Origin: Scatomorpha sp964345235
GTDB lineage: Bacteria > Bacillota > Clostridia > Oscillospirales > Oscillospiraceae
DNA length: 33,504 bases
Direction of reading: 5' to 3'
Assembly (NCBI GenBank): GCA_964345235.1
Contig: CAYFQE010000013.1
Location: forward strand, 1-33,504
Position numbers and translations under genes: made by a program. Shown here in pieces: positions 33,156-33,504 of the stretch. The notes beneath the pieces were generated by a model that worked only from the letters and a program-made list of their open reading frames with translations, ran no database searches and was not told the DNA's origin. Each line of letters opens with the position of its first letter. Position 1 is the first letter of the stretch.

Positions 33156-33504
33156 TTATCGGCGCTTCGCAATCATGCCGCAATCTTCCTCGTCGGGAGC
33201 ATATAAAAAATTTACCGGGACATACAACATGCCATTCGGATACATACTGCGAGCAAACGGAATTTCGGGGATAGCTACAGAGCGGAGGTATTCTTTCAGC
33301 GCCTCCGGGTCGTCAAAAGACTTTTCGGGAATCATCCATGCGCAGTTCGGCTCTTTAAAATGCAATATAATATAGCGATACGGAGAGTCAAACTTATTGC
33401 CGTTTATCCTTTTTGCCAAACTGTGTTCATAAAAATGTGTGAAGCCGACAAGCGAGCTCAGGGGCAATTTTCTATGGAGTTTAGCTGCAGTTTCAAAGCA
33501 AGTG
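33156..33504 (-). CDS. Partial unknown protein, 5' end beyond the window
   Basis: The frame is open from the stop at 33156-33158 up to the right edge of the window, so the gene is cut off at its 5' end; a TTG at 33465-33467 is the only start-like codon near and is unlikely to be the real one. The visible ~115 residues are soluble in character, with aromatic-rich segments (YRYIILHFKEPNCAWMIPE, MLYVPVNFLYAPDEED). I recognise no family. Same strand as the DUF4236 gene, 64 bp upstream of it. Confidence 0.7.
   Translation of the reverse strand, partial: TCFETAAKLHRKLPLSSLVGFTHFYEHSLAKRINGNKFDSPYRYIILHFKEPNCAWMIPEKSFDDPEALKEYLRSVAIPEIPFARSMYPNGMLYVPVNFLYAPDEEDCGMIAKRR

Overview
The window looks like a chromosomal, housekeeping-rich segment of an uncultured member of the Clostridia (Bacillota). 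The order pyrH-frr-uppS-cdsA-dxr-rseP-ispG-polC, a Gram-positive-type PolC replicase, RecD2, an HrcA/CIRCE-type groESL operator and AGGAGG-like ribosome binding sites all point that way. Similarity of the AroC-like protein to forms remembered from gut Clostridia is weaker support. Base composition is moderate and even, except for two AT-rich gaps near 15.0-15.45 kb and 31.65-31.9 kb. No tRNA, rRNA, CRISPR array, phage gene or transposase was seen.

Layout: (1) 1-2.5 kb, a cysteine desulfurase (minus) divergent from mtaB (plus), both linked to sulfur-containing tRNA modification. (2) 2.5-7.2 kb, a sigma-A-type promoter drives serC-serA and then a CtpE-like P-type ATPase. (3) 7.3-10.9 kb, a near-consensus promoter followed by a PAP2-family membrane protein and uvrA. 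(4) 11-14.9 kb, recD2-comF-mreB closed by a strong terminator. (5) 15-17.5 kb, an AT-rich spacer, then groES-groEL (minus) under a CIRCE operator with long perfect arms. (6) 17.7-20.4 kb (minus), an aroC-like gene, an unrecognised two-helix membrane protein and an RlmL/YpsC-type RNA methyltransferase, transcribed as one unit from a TTGACA-N17-TATTCT promoter. (7) 20.6-31.6 kb, an EamA transporter and then the tightly packed, mostly overlapping cluster pyrH, frr, uppS, cdsA, dxr, rseP, ispG, polC, covering UMP synthesis, ribosome recycling, isoprenoid carrier and phospholipid synthesis, intramembrane proteolysis and replication. (8) 31.6-33.5 kb, a spacer with a 13-bp inverted-repeat-bounded segment, a DUF4236 protein and a partial unknown gene.

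Two observations stand out. The AroC-like protein keeps the chorismate-synthase fold signatures in its C-terminal half but has replaced every catalytic or substrate-binding motif I can align (GESHG, the RR-PG arginines, the His of RPGHAD, the serine/arginine loop, and GRHDP). It may be a pseudoenzyme or a repurposed paralogue, and it sits in a three-gene operon with an unknown membrane protein. Second, the PHP domain of PolC has lost most of its metal-ligand positions while its exonuclease and polymerase residues remain intact. The rest of the window is largely ordinary core genome.
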